Assembly (NCBI GenBank): GCA_029259775.1
Contig: JAJDEN010000037.1
Span: forward strand, 1 to 64,000
Reading direction: 5' to 3'
Source of the DNA: Planctomycetota bacterium
GTDB taxonomy: Bacteria > Planctomycetota > PLA2 > JAEUHO01
Length of the DNA: 64,000 bases
Below, in pieces: positions 48,157-58,600 of this stretch (position 1 is the stretch's first letter; the number at the start of each line of letters is the position of its first letter). The notes below the pieces were generated by a model. It worked only from the letters and a program-made list of their open reading frames with translations. It had not been told where the DNA came from and searched no databases. Both the position numbers and the translations under genes were made by a program.

Positions 48157-49077
48157 CTACTTGCCCGGCGGCGGGGAGGCCCCCGGATCGGCGGGCGCTT
48201 CCTTCTTGGGCTCTTCCTGGCCGAACATGTCGACGGCCAGTTCGTTGAGCTGGTCGCGGTACATGAGCATGGCGACGAAGACGGCCGCGGCGATCACGAT
48301 CGGCCACGCCTTCCAGAGACGGAAGACCTCCGCGTTCTCGCCCACGAAGCGCCCGCCCCAGATGCCCAGGAAGTAGAGACCCACGACAGGGATGGCCATG
48401 ACGATCTGCGTCACCGGGCTCGGGTCCGTCAGGATCATCCCGAGGATGAAGGCCAGCACGACGGCCCAGCGCCAGCCCTTCACGAAGGTCGCGCGCTCCA
48501 CGATGCCGGCGGCCTGCAGGAAGAGCATCACGAGGGGCAGCTGGAAGACCAGCCCCATGCCGAAGAGCATCGTCAGGCAGGTCGAGAGGTAGCTGGAGAG
48601 ACGGAACTCGGTGCCGAGGTTCAGGGCAACGTTCCAACCGATGAGGAAGCGCATGCCGAAGGGGATCAGCAGCATGTAGGCGACGATCAGGCCCAGCGAG
48701 AACAGGATGAGCGACACCGGAAAGAAGATGCGCACATAGCGCCGTTCGTACTCGTAGAGGCCGGCGGCGATGAAGCCCCACATCTGCCAGAGCACGACGG
48801 GCGACACGAGTACGAACCCGCTCAGGAAGCACATCTTCAAGACCTGCAGGAATCCCTCGCCGGGATCGATGGCCAGGAGCTGCTTGGCCTTCGCCCCGGT
48901 GGCGGTGACGGCCTCCCGGAAGGGCGCTTCGAGGAGCTCCATGAGCTCCTTGTAGAAGAAGAAGCTCACGAGCATGCCGACGACGATGGCGAGGACCGAC
49001 CACACGAGCCTGCGCCGGAGCTCATTGAGATGCTCCGGCAGCGTCATGCGGTGCATGTCGTCTTCGAGGTCGGTCAT
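48157..49077 (-). CDS. tatC: Sec-independent protein translocase TatC
   Basis: LPEHLNELRRRLVWS; six TM segments. Confidence 0.95.
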   Translation of the reverse strand: MTDLEDDMHRMTLPEHLNELRRRLVWSVLAIVVGMLVSFFFYKELMELLEAPFREAVTATGAKAKQLLAIDPGEGFLQVLKMCFLSGFVLVSPVVLWQMWGFIAAGLYEYERRYVRIFFPVSLILFSLGLIVAYMLLIPFGMRFLIGWNVALNLGTEFRLSSYLSTCLTMLFGMGLVFQLPLVMLFLQAAGIVERATFVKGWRWAVVLAFILGMILTDPSPVTQIVMAIPVVGLYFLGIWGGRFVGENAEVFRLWKAWPIVIAAAVFVAMLMYRDQLNELAVDMFGQEEPKKEAPADPGASPPPGK

Positions 49078-49377
49078 GGGAGTTGGATCCCGGGCGGGGA
49101 GGCGAGGTCACGCCCAGGATAGCCGCCGCCCCCATGTCGTGGCTGATCCGCCCTGGCGCGCGCCAACAGGCGCCGCTGCGGGCTCGGGCTCGGGCACGGA
49201 CACGGCGATGGGCCCGATCGGCCGTCGTCAGCACTCGCGTAGGGGCGAGGTGGATTGGAAGGAGGGGCCCGCAGCCCCTCCTTGCCGGAGCGGCGGACGT
49301 GGCGGAGCCGCGCGCCGCGACGAACATGCCGCGCGGGAGTGCGGAACGAAGGCGGAGGTCGTCGACAAGGGGGGCCC

Positions 49378-49405
49378 AGTCAAAGGCAACGTCAAAGTCA
49401 ACGTG
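49378..49405 (-). repeat. TTGACN-phased 3'-UTR motif, copy A
   Basis: Minus strand CACGTTGACTTTGACGTTGCCTTTGACT; matches 55009-55036 except one base. Confidence 0.8.
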
Positions 49406-49425
49406 CGGCAGAGGCGCCAGAGCCC

Positions 49426-49470
49426 ACACCCCAAAAAACGCAAAGAGCCCGGCCATGAGGCCGGGCTCCC
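49426..49470 (-). terminator. Rho-independent terminator of the coiled-coil ORF
   Basis: Minus strand GAGCCCGGCC-TCAT-GGCCGGGCTC-TTTGCGTTTTTTGG. Confidence 0.88.
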
Positions 49471-49505
49471 GCGAAGTTGAGGTCAGGTCCTCTGACGTCT
49501 AGGAC

Positions 49506-51203
49506 CTAGTAGCTCAGGAACGCATCCAGGATGTTCTCGGTGATGACATTCGCGCCGAAGATGCGCGCTGTCTTCATGATGTCCTCGAGCGGGTTCGCGG
49601 CGGACTCGCCGTCATCCTCGTCCTCTTCACCCTCGGCAGCTGCTTCCTTGGGAGCGGTCCACGAGTTCGGCACCACGATGTAGTGCGTCTGCCCGTTCGG
49701 GGCAGCCTGGACGACGACGCCCATCTTCGCAAGGCGCTGGGTTGCCATGTCCTTGGGCCACTTGTCCAGCTTGGCAGCGAAGTAGACGTAGATGGTCTCG
49801 CCGGGCTGATAGAAGGGATTGTGGATGTTGTCGCCGCCACCGACGTGGCCGGCAGTAATGCGACACTTGGCGCTGTGGTCACCGGAGACGCGGACGATCT
49901 GGAGCTCGCCCTTCATGCGGCGGTTGCCCATGCGGTCCAGGTCGCTGACGCCGAACTTCTGACCGACGTACACCTTGTCCTTGCTGCCGAGGTCGATGAC
50001 CGCGGTGCCGAGGGTGCCGTTCGCCATGAGGACCTTGCCGTCGTTGTCGTTGCGCGCCCTGACCAGATCCTGCTTCTCCTTGAGAAGACGGTTCTGCTCC
50101 TTGCGAGCCTCGACCTCACGGCTCAGGCTTGCGACCTCCTTGGCCGCCGACTCCTTGTTCTTCGCGGCCTCGTTCTCGGCCGTCGTCTTGGCGATGGCGT
50201 TGCGGTCGGCCCGCTGGGTCTCGGCGGTGAGACGGTCCGTGAGCTGGTTGGTGTCGTTGGTGCGCGCCTGCTGCTCGCTGGCCAACGCCGCGTTGGCCTC
50301 GGTCAGCGAAGCTTCCTTCGCGGCCGTGTCCTTGCGCAGCTGGGTGACTTCCTGGGCCCAGGTGGTCATGTTCGCGCGCAGCTCGGAGCCCATGCGCTTG
50401 AAGGCCTCGTCAAGGCCGACGAGGGCTGCCTCGATCGTCTTCTTGCCGCTATCGGTGTACGTGTAGAAGTGGACGGTCACGCCCTCCTTCTTCGCATCAC
50501 CCCACTGGCCGGGCGCGGCGATCCGCTCCGTGTACTCCGTCCAACCCTCCATCTCGGAGAGAGCCGTGAGGTCGTCGTTGTACTCCTTGACCTTGCCTTC
50601 CCACTCCTGGAGAGCCGAGGCGTAGTCGGCCTTGCCCTGCTCGTCGTCCGGATCCGCGGGGGAAATCGGACGGCTGAGGGAGACCTCGCCCCACTTGGCT
50701 TGGAGGCTCGCGAGCTTCTCCTTGAAGGCGTTGCTCAGCGTCTTGAAGGTGTGGGCCTTCTCGTCGCCTGTCTTCGTGGTGTGAAGACGAGCCTCACGCT
50801 CGAAGGTCAGCTGGGCGGCGGCGATGATCCTCTTCAGGACCCCGTCGACCGTCTGGCCGTCTTCCGGGCCGGGGACGACGCCGTCCGGCGTGAAGTTGCC
50901 GGTGACGAGCGTCGGATCCGTGATCTGGATCGTGTTCTCGGCGTAGCTGATCGACTTCAGCTGGAAGGGCTTGTAGTCGTAGCCCACCACCTTGCTGATC
51001 GATTTCAGCGCCTCGACCGCTCGGACCGCGTCGGCGTTGAGGGTCTTGTTCTTCTCCTTCGCCACCTTCAGGTCCTTGACCAGGTTGTCTTGCTTGTCGG
51101 TCTCGGAGAACCACATCCAAACGAAGACGAGAAGAAGAACGAGCGTAACGATGAACGCCCAGTTTGTGGAGCCGCGCTGCGTACGCGTATGAAGGGACTG
51201 CAT
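49506..51203 (-). CDS. Membrane-anchored coiled-coil protein of unknown function
   Basis: N-terminal TM NWAFIVTLVLLLVFVWMWF, long heptad-rich region, C-terminal globular region. Confidence 0.7.
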   Translation of the reverse strand: MQSLHTRTQRGSTNWAFIVTLVLLLVFVWMWFSETDKQDNLVKDLKVAKEKNKTLNADAVRAVEALKSISKVVGYDYKPFQLKSISYAENTIQITDPTLVTGNFTPDGVVPGPEDGQTVDGVLKRIIAAAQLTFEREARLHTTKTGDEKAHTFKTLSNAFKEKLASLQAKWGEVSLSRPISPADPDDEQGKADYASALQEWEGKVKEYNDDLTALSEMEGWTEYTERIAAPGQWGDAKKEGVTVHFYTYTDSGKKTIEAALVGLDEAFKRMGSELRANMTTWAQEVTQLRKDTAAKEASLTEANAALASEQQARTNDTNQLTDRLTAETQRADRNAIAKTTAENEAAKNKESAAKEVASLSREVEARKEQNRLLKEKQDLVRARNDNDGKVLMANGTLGTAVIDLGSKDKVYVGQKFGVSDLDRMGNRRMKGELQIVRVSGDHSAKCRITAGHVGGGDNIHNPFYQPGETIYVYFAAKLDKWPKDMATQRLAKMGVVVQAAPNGQTHYIVVPNSWTAPKEAAAEGEEDEDDGESAANPLEDIMKTARIFGANVITENILDAFLSY

Positions 51204-51607
51204 TCGGTTTGATCTCCAGCCCGTCCTGAGTGCTTTTGAGACACGTGTCTGAGACGCACCCACGCGAAAGCGCAGGCGCAGCGGAATCAGGAACCCGCCG
51301 ACGCTCGCGCCGACCGGCCTCCCACCCGCGACAAAGGTAGCAGCGCACATCAGCCAGGGTCAACATCCGGGCCAGCGCAGGTTTGGTCGCAAATCGAGAG
51401 GACGTCAGGGGTTCCGCTTGACGCCTCCTGGGCACCCCCTATCGTGGTGCCAAGCCCTGAGGACCGGCTATCTGGCCCTCAAGGACATCGATTCCCGCGC
51501 CAAGCGCCCACACCAGAGGGCGCCGACCCAGGGGTAGTGACGCCCCCGGGACGCGCCAGGCGCAGGCGAATCGACGCTCGACGTGTTTTTCACGGAGTGA
51601 TTTCACG

Positions 51608-51641
51608 AACGGTTGTGCAGCGGTAACGGTTGCGCAGCCGT
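51608..51641. repeat. 17-bp tandem direct repeat
   Basis: AACGGTTGTGCAGCGGT / AACGGTTGCGCAGCCGT between divergent genes. Confidence 0.8.
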
Positions 51642-51643
51642 GT

Positions 51644-52633
51644 TTGGTCAAGACCCGCCAGGAGGTTGGTCTCGGCTTGACAGACGAGCACGTGAGATTC
51701 GAAGAGGCCTTCAAGGATGCGAACAGGGATCTTCCCTGCATTCTCGGAGGCCTTCTCGGAGGTACCGGTGGCGCGCCGGGTGGCGTGCGCCCCCACCGCT
51801 TCGAAGCCCGGTTTTCTGGGCTTCGCAAGCCACGGGGCATCGGCGGCAGCCACGGGCATCGGCCTGGAAGCTACGTCCCTACGGAGGATGGAACCCTGCA
51901 ACACGAACCCACCTACACGACGGGCAGCGCGGCGCCGCTCGCTCCGCGCCTCGTCCTCGGCATGATGGGCGGTATCGGCGCGGGCAAGAGCTACGTCGCC
52001 CGCCGCACGGGCGAGCTGGGCCAGGGCCGGGTCGTGGACGCGGACGTGATCGCCCACGAGGCGCTTGCGCTGTACGCCGCCGACGGCCGCCTGGCCGAGG
52101 CTGTTGGTGCGGAGTTCGTGTGCGACGGCAAGCCCGACGTGAAAGCCCTCGGCCGCCGCGCGTTCGAGGATCCGGCCCTCCTCCGCCGTCTCGAGCGCCT
52201 GATCCATCCCTACGCCCACTCGGCCATCAAGGTGGCCATCGACGATTTTCGCTCCGGCGATGGGCCCTCGCTTCTCGTGCTGGACGTTCCGCTGCTCATC
52301 GAGGTGGGTCTCGACCGCCACTGCGACACCCTCTGGTACGTCGAGGCGCCGGACGGTCTACGCGCCGAACGAGCCCAGCAGCGCGGGCTGACCCTTGAGC
52401 AGATCCGCATGCGCGAAGCGTTCCAGAGCCCGCGGGAGCGCAAGCGGGCCCGCGCCGATCACGTCATCCGCAATGATGTGCCCCCCGCCGAGTTGGACCG
52501 ACAGATCCTCGCAGGACTTGCGCGTGTCGGGCTCGCACACGTAGGCGGAGATGTGGACGTGACGTGCGACGCGGACGGGGAACCCGGGCGGGAAGCGTCT
52601 GGCGAGACCGCCGTCGGCAACCCGATTCCGTAG
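51644..52633 (+). CDS. coaE: Dephospho-CoA kinase (true start uncertain, 51644 to 51962)
   Basis: LVLGMMGGIGAGKSYVARR P-loop; VVDADVIAHEAL; HPYAH; VLDVPLLIEVGLD; only in-frame internal ATG is 51962. Confidence 0.85.
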   Translation: MVKTRQEVGLGLTDEHVRFEEAFKDANRDLPCILGGLLGGTGGAPGGVRPHRFEARFSGLRKPRGIGGSHGHRPGSYVPTEDGTLQHEPTYTTGSAAPLAPRLVLGMMGGIGAGKSYVARRTGELGQGRVVDADVIAHEALALYAADGRLAEAVGAEFVCDGKPDVKALGRRAFEDPALLRRLERLIHPYAHSAIKVAIDDFRSGDGPSLLVLDVPLLIEVGLDRHCDTLWYVEAPDGLRAERAQQRGLTLEQIRMREAFQSPRERKRARADHVIRNDVPPAELDRQILAGLARVGLAHVGGDVDVTCDADGEPGREASGETAVGNPIP

Positions 52634-52685
52634 GCGCGACGCCCCGAGGCGCAGCACGCGTGGCCAACACGTGCAACGGAGGGAC

Positions 52686-52730
52686 AGGCATTCCACGAGC
52701 AGGCATTCCACGAGCAGGGATTCGACGCAC
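52686..52730. repeat. 15-bp tandem repeat in the rho leader
   Basis: AGGCATTCCACGAGC x2 perfect plus AGGGATTCGACGCAC. Confidence 0.85.
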
Positions 52731-52872
52731 AGGCCACACACAAGACACGGCACACGGTTCATCGGGCGCGTCGCGCCCGGGCCCGTGTCCCAGACACCCC
52801 ATCGACAGCGAACATCGACCGACACGCCGACAGACGGCGTCCGCCGGCGAAGGTTCCGGAGATAGCCAGACC

Positions 52873-54867
52873 ATGGCTGCAAAGAAGAAGGCCTCCAAGA
52901 AGGCCGCGAAGAAGAAGACAGCCAAGGCGCCCGCCAAGAAGAGGGCTGCCAAGGCCGTGCCCCCGAAGAAGGCAGCGGCCTCCAAGAAGGCAGCGTCGGC
53001 GAAGGCACCCGCAAAGAAGGCACCCGCCAAGAAGGCCCCCGCCAAGAAGGCCCCTGCCAAGAAGGCCCCCGCCAAGAAGGCCCCCGCCAAGAAGAAGGCT
53101 GCCGCGAAGAAGAAGGCTGCCGCGAAGAAGGCGCCGGCGAAGCGCGCGAGTTCCGCGGCCACCAAGAAAGCGGCACGCAAGGCGACCACCGCTCCCGCCG
53201 CAGGCAGTGCCCCCGACCGGACTGCCCCCGCGCGTGGTGCCGCAGAAGAGGTCGTCGAGCCGGCAGCGCTCAAGACCGCCGCTGCCGAGGTGGCTTCCGT
53301 CGGCCTCGCACGCGGACGCCGCCGCGCTGGCACCCCGCCACGCGCAACGACGCCCGCCACGACGCGCGCCGCCATCCCGCCCCTGCCGGACGAGGACGAA
53401 GACTTCGTCCCGTTCGAGCCCGAGTCCCCGCGCCGCCGCCGTCCCCGCCGCAAGCGCGGACCCGGCGTCGATCGGGCGCTCGTCCAGAAGTTGGGCAAGG
53501 TCCGCGCCGGGGACGCCCACATCTCCGAACTCGACGCGCTCACCGCCGACGAGGTCGAGGCGCTTGCCAAACACGCGGGCGTTCGCCCGCGCCCGGGCGA
53601 GACCTCGAGTGAGACGATCTTCCGGCTCGTCAACGAGGGGGCGGACGAACCCAGGAGCAAGACCCGCTCAGGTGGCCGTGGCGGACGCGACGCCCCGATC
53701 CGTGACACGCCGGATCGCGACCGCCGTGGCCGCAGCAAGGCCGCCGCACCGGTCGAGGAACTGGTTCACGTCGAGGGCCTGCTCGAGCTCCACCCGGACG
53801 GCTACGGATTCCTGCGCAAGCCGGGCCGCAGCTACACGCAGCATCCCGAGGACGTCTACGTCGCTGTGGGACTCGTGCGCCGGCTGGGCCTCCGGGCCGG
53901 TCACTGGATCTCCGGCAAGGCCAACCGCCGGCGTCCGAACCAGCCGCAGCTCGCACTGCACTCGATCGACGAGGTCAACCACGAAGACCCCGAGAAGGTT
54001 CGCGATCTCGTCGAGTTCGACAAGCTCACGGTCGTCTACCCGGACCAGCGACTGCCGCTCGAGACGGTCCCCGAGGACCTCGAGATGCGCATCATGGACC
54101 TCTTCTGCCCGCTCGGCCGGGGTCAGCGCGGGCTGATCGTCGCGCCGCCGCGTACGGGCAAGACGATCATGCTGACGAAGCTCGCCGACGCGATCGCGGC
54201 GAACAGCCCTGACGTCGACATCGTCGTGCTGCTGGTCGACGAGCGTCCGGAGGAGGTCACGAACATGAGCCGCTCCGTGCGCGGCGAGGTCGTGGCGTCC
54301 ACGTTCGACAGGCCGGCCAGCAACCACATCCGCGTGGCGGAGCTGGTCATGGAGAAGGTCAAGCGGATGGTCGAGTTCGGGCGCCACGTGGTGCTTCTGC
54401 TCGACTCCATCACGCGTATGGGCCGTGCCTACAACAACGCGACCGGCGGCTCCGGCCGCATCCTGACGGGCGGTCTCGATGCCAAGGCGCTCACCAAGCC
54501 CAAGCGCTTCTTCGGTAGCGCCCGCAACGTCGAAGACGGCGGCAGCCTGACGATCGTCGCGACGGCGCTCATCGACACCGGCAGTCGCATGGACCAGGTG
54601 ATCTTCGAGGAGTTCAAGGGCACAGGCAACATGGAGCTGGTGCTCAACCGCGACATGGCCAACGCCCGCGTCTGGCCCGCGATCGACGTACCGGCGTCCG
54701 CTACGCGCAACGAGGATCTGCTGATGCACCCGGACGAGTTGCGCCGGATCACGATGCTGCGCCGCGCCATCACCGGACAGGATCCTCAGGGCGTGATGCT
54801 GACCCTGCGCGAGCAGCTGAAGCAGAACGCCACGAACGCCGAGTTCCTCATGCGGCTCGGCAACTGA
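52873..54867 (+). CDS. rho: Transcription termination factor Rho with histone-H1-like N-terminal extension
   Basis: RNA-binding CSD region [19 protein letters not shown]; Walker [25 protein letters not shown]-terminal [12 protein letters not shown] repeats. Confidence 0.95.
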   Translation: MAAKKKASKKAAKKKTAKAPAKKRAAKAVPPKKAAASKKAASAKAPAKKAPAKKAPAKKAPAKKAPAKKAPAKKKAAAKKKAAAKKAPAKRASSAATKKAARKATTAPAAGSAPDRTAPARGAAEEVVEPAALKTAAAEVASVGLARGRRRAGTPPRATTPATTRAAIPPLPDEDEDFVPFEPESPRRRRPRRKRGPGVDRALVQKLGKVRAGDAHISELDALTADEVEALAKHAGVRPRPGETSSETIFRLVNEGADEPRSKTRSGGRGGRDAPIRDTPDRDRRGRSKAAAPVEELVHVEGLLELHPDGYGFLRKPGRSYTQHPEDVYVAVGLVRRLGLRAGHWISGKANRRRPNQPQLALHSIDEVNHEDPEKVRDLVEFDKLTVVYPDQRLPLETVPEDLEMRIMDLFCPLGRGQRGLIVAPPRTGKTIMLTKLADAIAANSPDVDIVVLLVDERPEEVTNMSRSVRGEVVASTFDRPASNHIRVAELVMEKVKRMVEFGRHVVLLLDSITRMGRAYNNATGGSGRILTGGLDAKALTKPKRFFGSARNVEDGGSLTIVATALIDTGSRMDQVIFEEFKGTGNMELVLNRDMANARVWPAIDVPASATRNEDLLMHPDELRRITMLRRAITGQDPQGVMLTLREQLKQNATNAEFLMRLGN

Positions 54868-54916
54868 GGCGCGGCGACGCGGTCGGACACATGATCCTCC
54901 GCTACATGGTTCTGGA

Positions 54917-54943
54917 CACGTTGACTTCAACCTTGCCTTCCAC
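54917..54943 (+). repeat. TTGACN-phased 3'-UTR motif, copy C (divergent)
   Basis: CACGTTGACTTCAACCTTGCCTTCCAC, 50 nt after the rho stop. Confidence 0.6.
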
Positions 54944-55008
54944 GTCCCCTGGCTTGCCACGTGTACTTGCACTCCGACACGGACCGCACCTGAGCCGTCG
55001 AAGGGCGA

Positions 55009-55036
55009 AGTCAAAGGCAACGTCAAAGTCAAGGTG
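55009..55036 (-). repeat. TTGACN-phased 3'-UTR motif, copy B
   Basis: Minus strand CACCTTGACTTTGACGTTGCCTTTGACT; overlaps the stop codon of the lytic transglycosylase. Confidence 0.8.
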
Positions 55037-55664
55037 AGGGGAGCCCGGCGTACGCGTCCCGGAAGCGGAGCACCCGCTTGAGGTGTTTGCGCGTCTCCGC
55101 AAAGCCCTCGCGTTCGATCACGTCACGGGCTGAAGCGTCCGGGGCCGCGCTACGCCAGCGCAGCACACGCGTGGGGCCCGCGTTGTAGGCAGCGACCGCA
55201 AACGGTACATGCCCGTGAAAGCGGCGCAGGAGCCGGCTCAAGTACGACGCGCCCAAGCGCACGTTGAGCGGACCCTCGGTGAGCCGCGCCGGCGCGTAGT
55301 CGCGCACCCGCAACCGGACGGCCTCTGCGGCTGCCGTCGCCGGCATCAACTGGAGCAAACCGACCGCGCCCGCGCGACTCACAGCCTCGGGATCCCCCCC
55401 GCTCTCCGCCGCCATCAGGCCGCGGAGGAGGTCGGCGTCGAGCGCAAACTCACGTGCCGCGGCCTCGATCTCGCCGTTCCAGCGCGACAGGTCCGGCGGC
55501 GAGGCGGCGTGGTGCCACCCCAGCCAGGCCCCCACGCCCAACGCGAGCACGAGGACCGGGACGGCCATCGCCCAGGAGGCGCGCGCTCGTCTCGACGGCC
55601 GATCGGGCTCGCTCAACGGCCGATCCGCCCCGGCCAGCGGCCCATCCGCTGGATCAACGGTCAC
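55029..55664 (-). CDS. SLT-family lytic transglycosylase
   Basis: LMAAESGGDPEAVSRAGAVGLLQLMPATAAA...AVAAYNAGP; start uncertain. Confidence 0.85.
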   Translation of the reverse strand: MTVDPADGPLAGADRPLSEPDRPSRRARASWAMAVPVLVLALGVGAWLGWHHAASPPDLSRWNGEIEAAAREFALDADLLRGLMAAESGGDPEAVSRAGAVGLLQLMPATAAAEAVRLRVRDYAPARLTEGPLNVRLGASYLSRLLRRFHGHVPFAVAAYNAGPTRVLRWRSAAPDASARDVIEREGFAETRKHLKRVLRFRDAYAGLPSP

Positions 55665-58600
55665 GCCGGGGCGCGCGGCGGGCGGCGAGCCAGCGGCTCC
55701 ACTCGTCGGCAGCACGCGCGGCCTCCGCCGGCGACGTCGAGCGTTCGATGCGCTTGCGGAGCGACCGACCGGTCAGGCGCTCCAGGGCCACACCTGCGTT
55801 GCGGCGCAGGACCGCGTCGTCATCGCGCAGCACGCGGATCAGCAACGGCACGCCGCCGAGTCCCTGACGGCCTTCGAGGTACAACGCGAGAGGCCCGACG
55901 TCGTAGCCCTTGCGCTTGAGCGCCTCGCGGAACCAGACACGATCGGACTGGGCCTTTACGCGCGGGTCCTCGTACCACTGCTCGTAGCGCTGTGCGATCG
56001 CGCTGTAGCCGCGCACATTGAACCGCACGGACGTGAGCGTCTCGATCGCGACGAGGGCTTCGTCGCGATCGGCACCACGGCCCTTGCGCAAGATCTGCAG
56101 CAGGAACGGGAAGGCCTCGGCCATGTTGTGATCGGCGGCGCGCAGCGCGGCGGCGTTGCGCACGCCCGAGTCGCGATCGCCCAGGTAGCGACGCATGAGC
56201 ACGGGCACGACGTCGCCACGGAAGCGACCGAGGACGCCGACGACGCGAGCGCGCCGCTCGGCATCGGGCTCACCGCCCGTCAGGTGCTCGACCAGCGCGA
56301 AGCGGGCCTCGTCCGTCCCCATGCCGACGAGCGTGCGCCCAGCCGCCGCTCGGACACCGTCGTCGCTGTCGTTGAGGAGGTAGTAACGCAGCAGACGCAC
56401 GGCATCCTTGTGGCCGGTGCGCGCCATCGAAGCGAGCGCCGCAGCGCGCAACGCGCCCGAACGGCCATCCTTGCGCTCCTCCGCCATCACGCGCGTGAGG
56501 AAGCGGTGGGCGCTGCGATCGGGGATGTAGCCAAGGGCCCTCGTGACCTCGAGCTTCGTGCTGAACGTGCCGCCGTGATAGAGCTGCTCGAGCTTGGCGA
56601 CCATGCCGCTCTCGCCCAGGTAGGCACGCCCGATCAACGCGTTGATCGATACCGTGGCCTCCTCGTCGGCACTCAGCACCTCGAGGCCGGCCCGCAGGCG
56701 TCCGTAGACTTCCTTGCGCTGGGCGTCGGTCATCCGCTTGGCCCGGCCGCTCTCGACAAAGAGCCGTGTCGCTTGGGCGCCGGCCGCGCGCATGGACACG
56801 CGGTCGTCGGCGTGGGCCTTCATGATCCGTGCGACGCCACCGTCGAGCAGCAGCCCGGCCAGGATCTCCATGGCCTGGGGCTCCTGACGCCCTGCGATCG
56901 CGGCGACGATCTCTTCGCGGACGCTGTCGTGGCCCTGCTCGATGACCCAGCGCAGGCCGTCCGACTCCATGCGTCCGAACGACTCGCGCTTCGTGAGTTC
57001 CTTGGCCAGGTGACTGGCTTCGGACTTCGTCAAGCGCCCGTCCTCGCGCTGGAGGCGAGCGAGGGCATCGGCCCGCGACACGTCGTCCGGCAGGTCGTCG
57101 AACGAGTAGACGACCGCCGCCTGCAGCATCGCGCGGCGCTGCTCGGGGTCGGCCTGCGCCATGAGGTCGACGTTGGCCTTCCAGTAGGACTGTGCATCCG
57201 GCCACTTGTCGGTGTCGCGGAACTTCTGCCAGAGGTTGGCGTCGATGAGCGCGTTCATGCGCATGCGCATGCGGGCGAACTTCTGGCGGTGCGCCTGCCC
57301 GTCGACCTCCGAGAGTCCCATCTCGTCGGCACTCACGGTGAGGCGCTTGCGCTGGTTGAGGACCCCCAGCGTCACGGCGACGTGCTCGTTGGCACGCTCG
57401 CCTCCGCGCTCGATGGTCGAGAAGAGGCCCTCGCCATCGAGGAACGAGACGAGCCCCTCGAACACGCGGCGCTTGAGCAGGAACGATCCGCGGCGTTCGG
57501 CGCCGCCCTCGGAGACGAAGGTCGCCGAGCGCCGCAGGCCACTGGCGGCGATGGCATCGAAGCGTACGTACGCGCGCGCGACATCCGTCGGGTCGAGCTT
57601 CTGCAAGGGACGGCGTGCACGGAAGCTGGCGCGGCTCGTCTGCCACCACTGGGCCCAGGCGACGGCCGTGTCGGGCAGGTCGCGACCGGAGAGGCGGCGC
57701 AGGGAAGCGAAGATGCTGGGTGCCATGCTGCCGTAGTCGCGGAAGTGCGAACCGCCCAGCGTGTTGATGAGCGTGTCGACGACGCGGCCGTCCAGCAGAT
57801 TGGCGACGTTGGCGTCGCGCGAATCGAGCGCGCCGTAGGCGAGGCCCACCGCGGCGGCGCCGCGCGACAGCTTCTCGGGATGCAGCAGGCCGCGCCGCCC
57901 CGTGAGCTCCAGGACGGTCGCTTCCTCGAACGGGTTCGACACGTGCGCACGGGCCGTCTCGACGAGGGCGATGATCGAGTAGGCGCGCTCGCGTGCGCCG
58001 GCCTCCCGCGCGTAGGCGTTGAGGCGCCTAAGGAGCGTCGCGCTCGACCGCTGCGCCAGCTGACGTGCCGCAGCATAGGAGACGGAGGGCGCCAGATCGG
58101 ACAAGGCCTGGACCAGGCGCTCGTCGACGTCTTCGACGCCGGAGGACGAGATCAGCTGCAAGCCGGCGATGCGGACGGCGGCCTTCTCGGACTCGAGCAA
58201 CTGCAGGACCCGGTCGCGATCGCCGGGGCCGACCTTGCCCGCGAGGAACTCGGCTGCCTTCTGGCGGAAGACGGGCTTGCTCGAGAGCGTCAGGAAGCTG
58301 ATCAGCCAGTCCTTGGTGATCTGGCCGTCGAGGCCGTAGGCCGCGTTGAAGAAGACCTCCGCGCGGCTCGCATTCATGCGCTTGGCCGCGGCCCGCAGGA
58401 TGACCTGGACGTGGACCGGTGCGCCGACCTTGCCGAGCACCCACGCCACGCCGGCCTGCAACGCCGGGTCGCCCCCGTTGAGGTTGCCCACGAGCAGCGG
58501 CACCGTGTCCTGGCCCGCGAGGAAGAGGTTCTCGGCAGCGCGACGGCCCTTGCGGTCGGGCCAGGTGCGCAGCTTCAGGATCTCGCGCGAGATCGGATCG

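Noticed and set aside
51820-51865. Cyclic-di-GMP (GEMM-I) riboswitch resemblance in cttcgcaagccacggggc
   Set aside because: Only part of the second half matches; the AGGGCAAACC-type first half is missing
51644-51961. Genuine N-terminal domain of CoaE
   Set aside because: Not asserted: the sequence lacks similarity to CoaE and overlaps repeats and hairpins, but proteomics would be needed to exclude it
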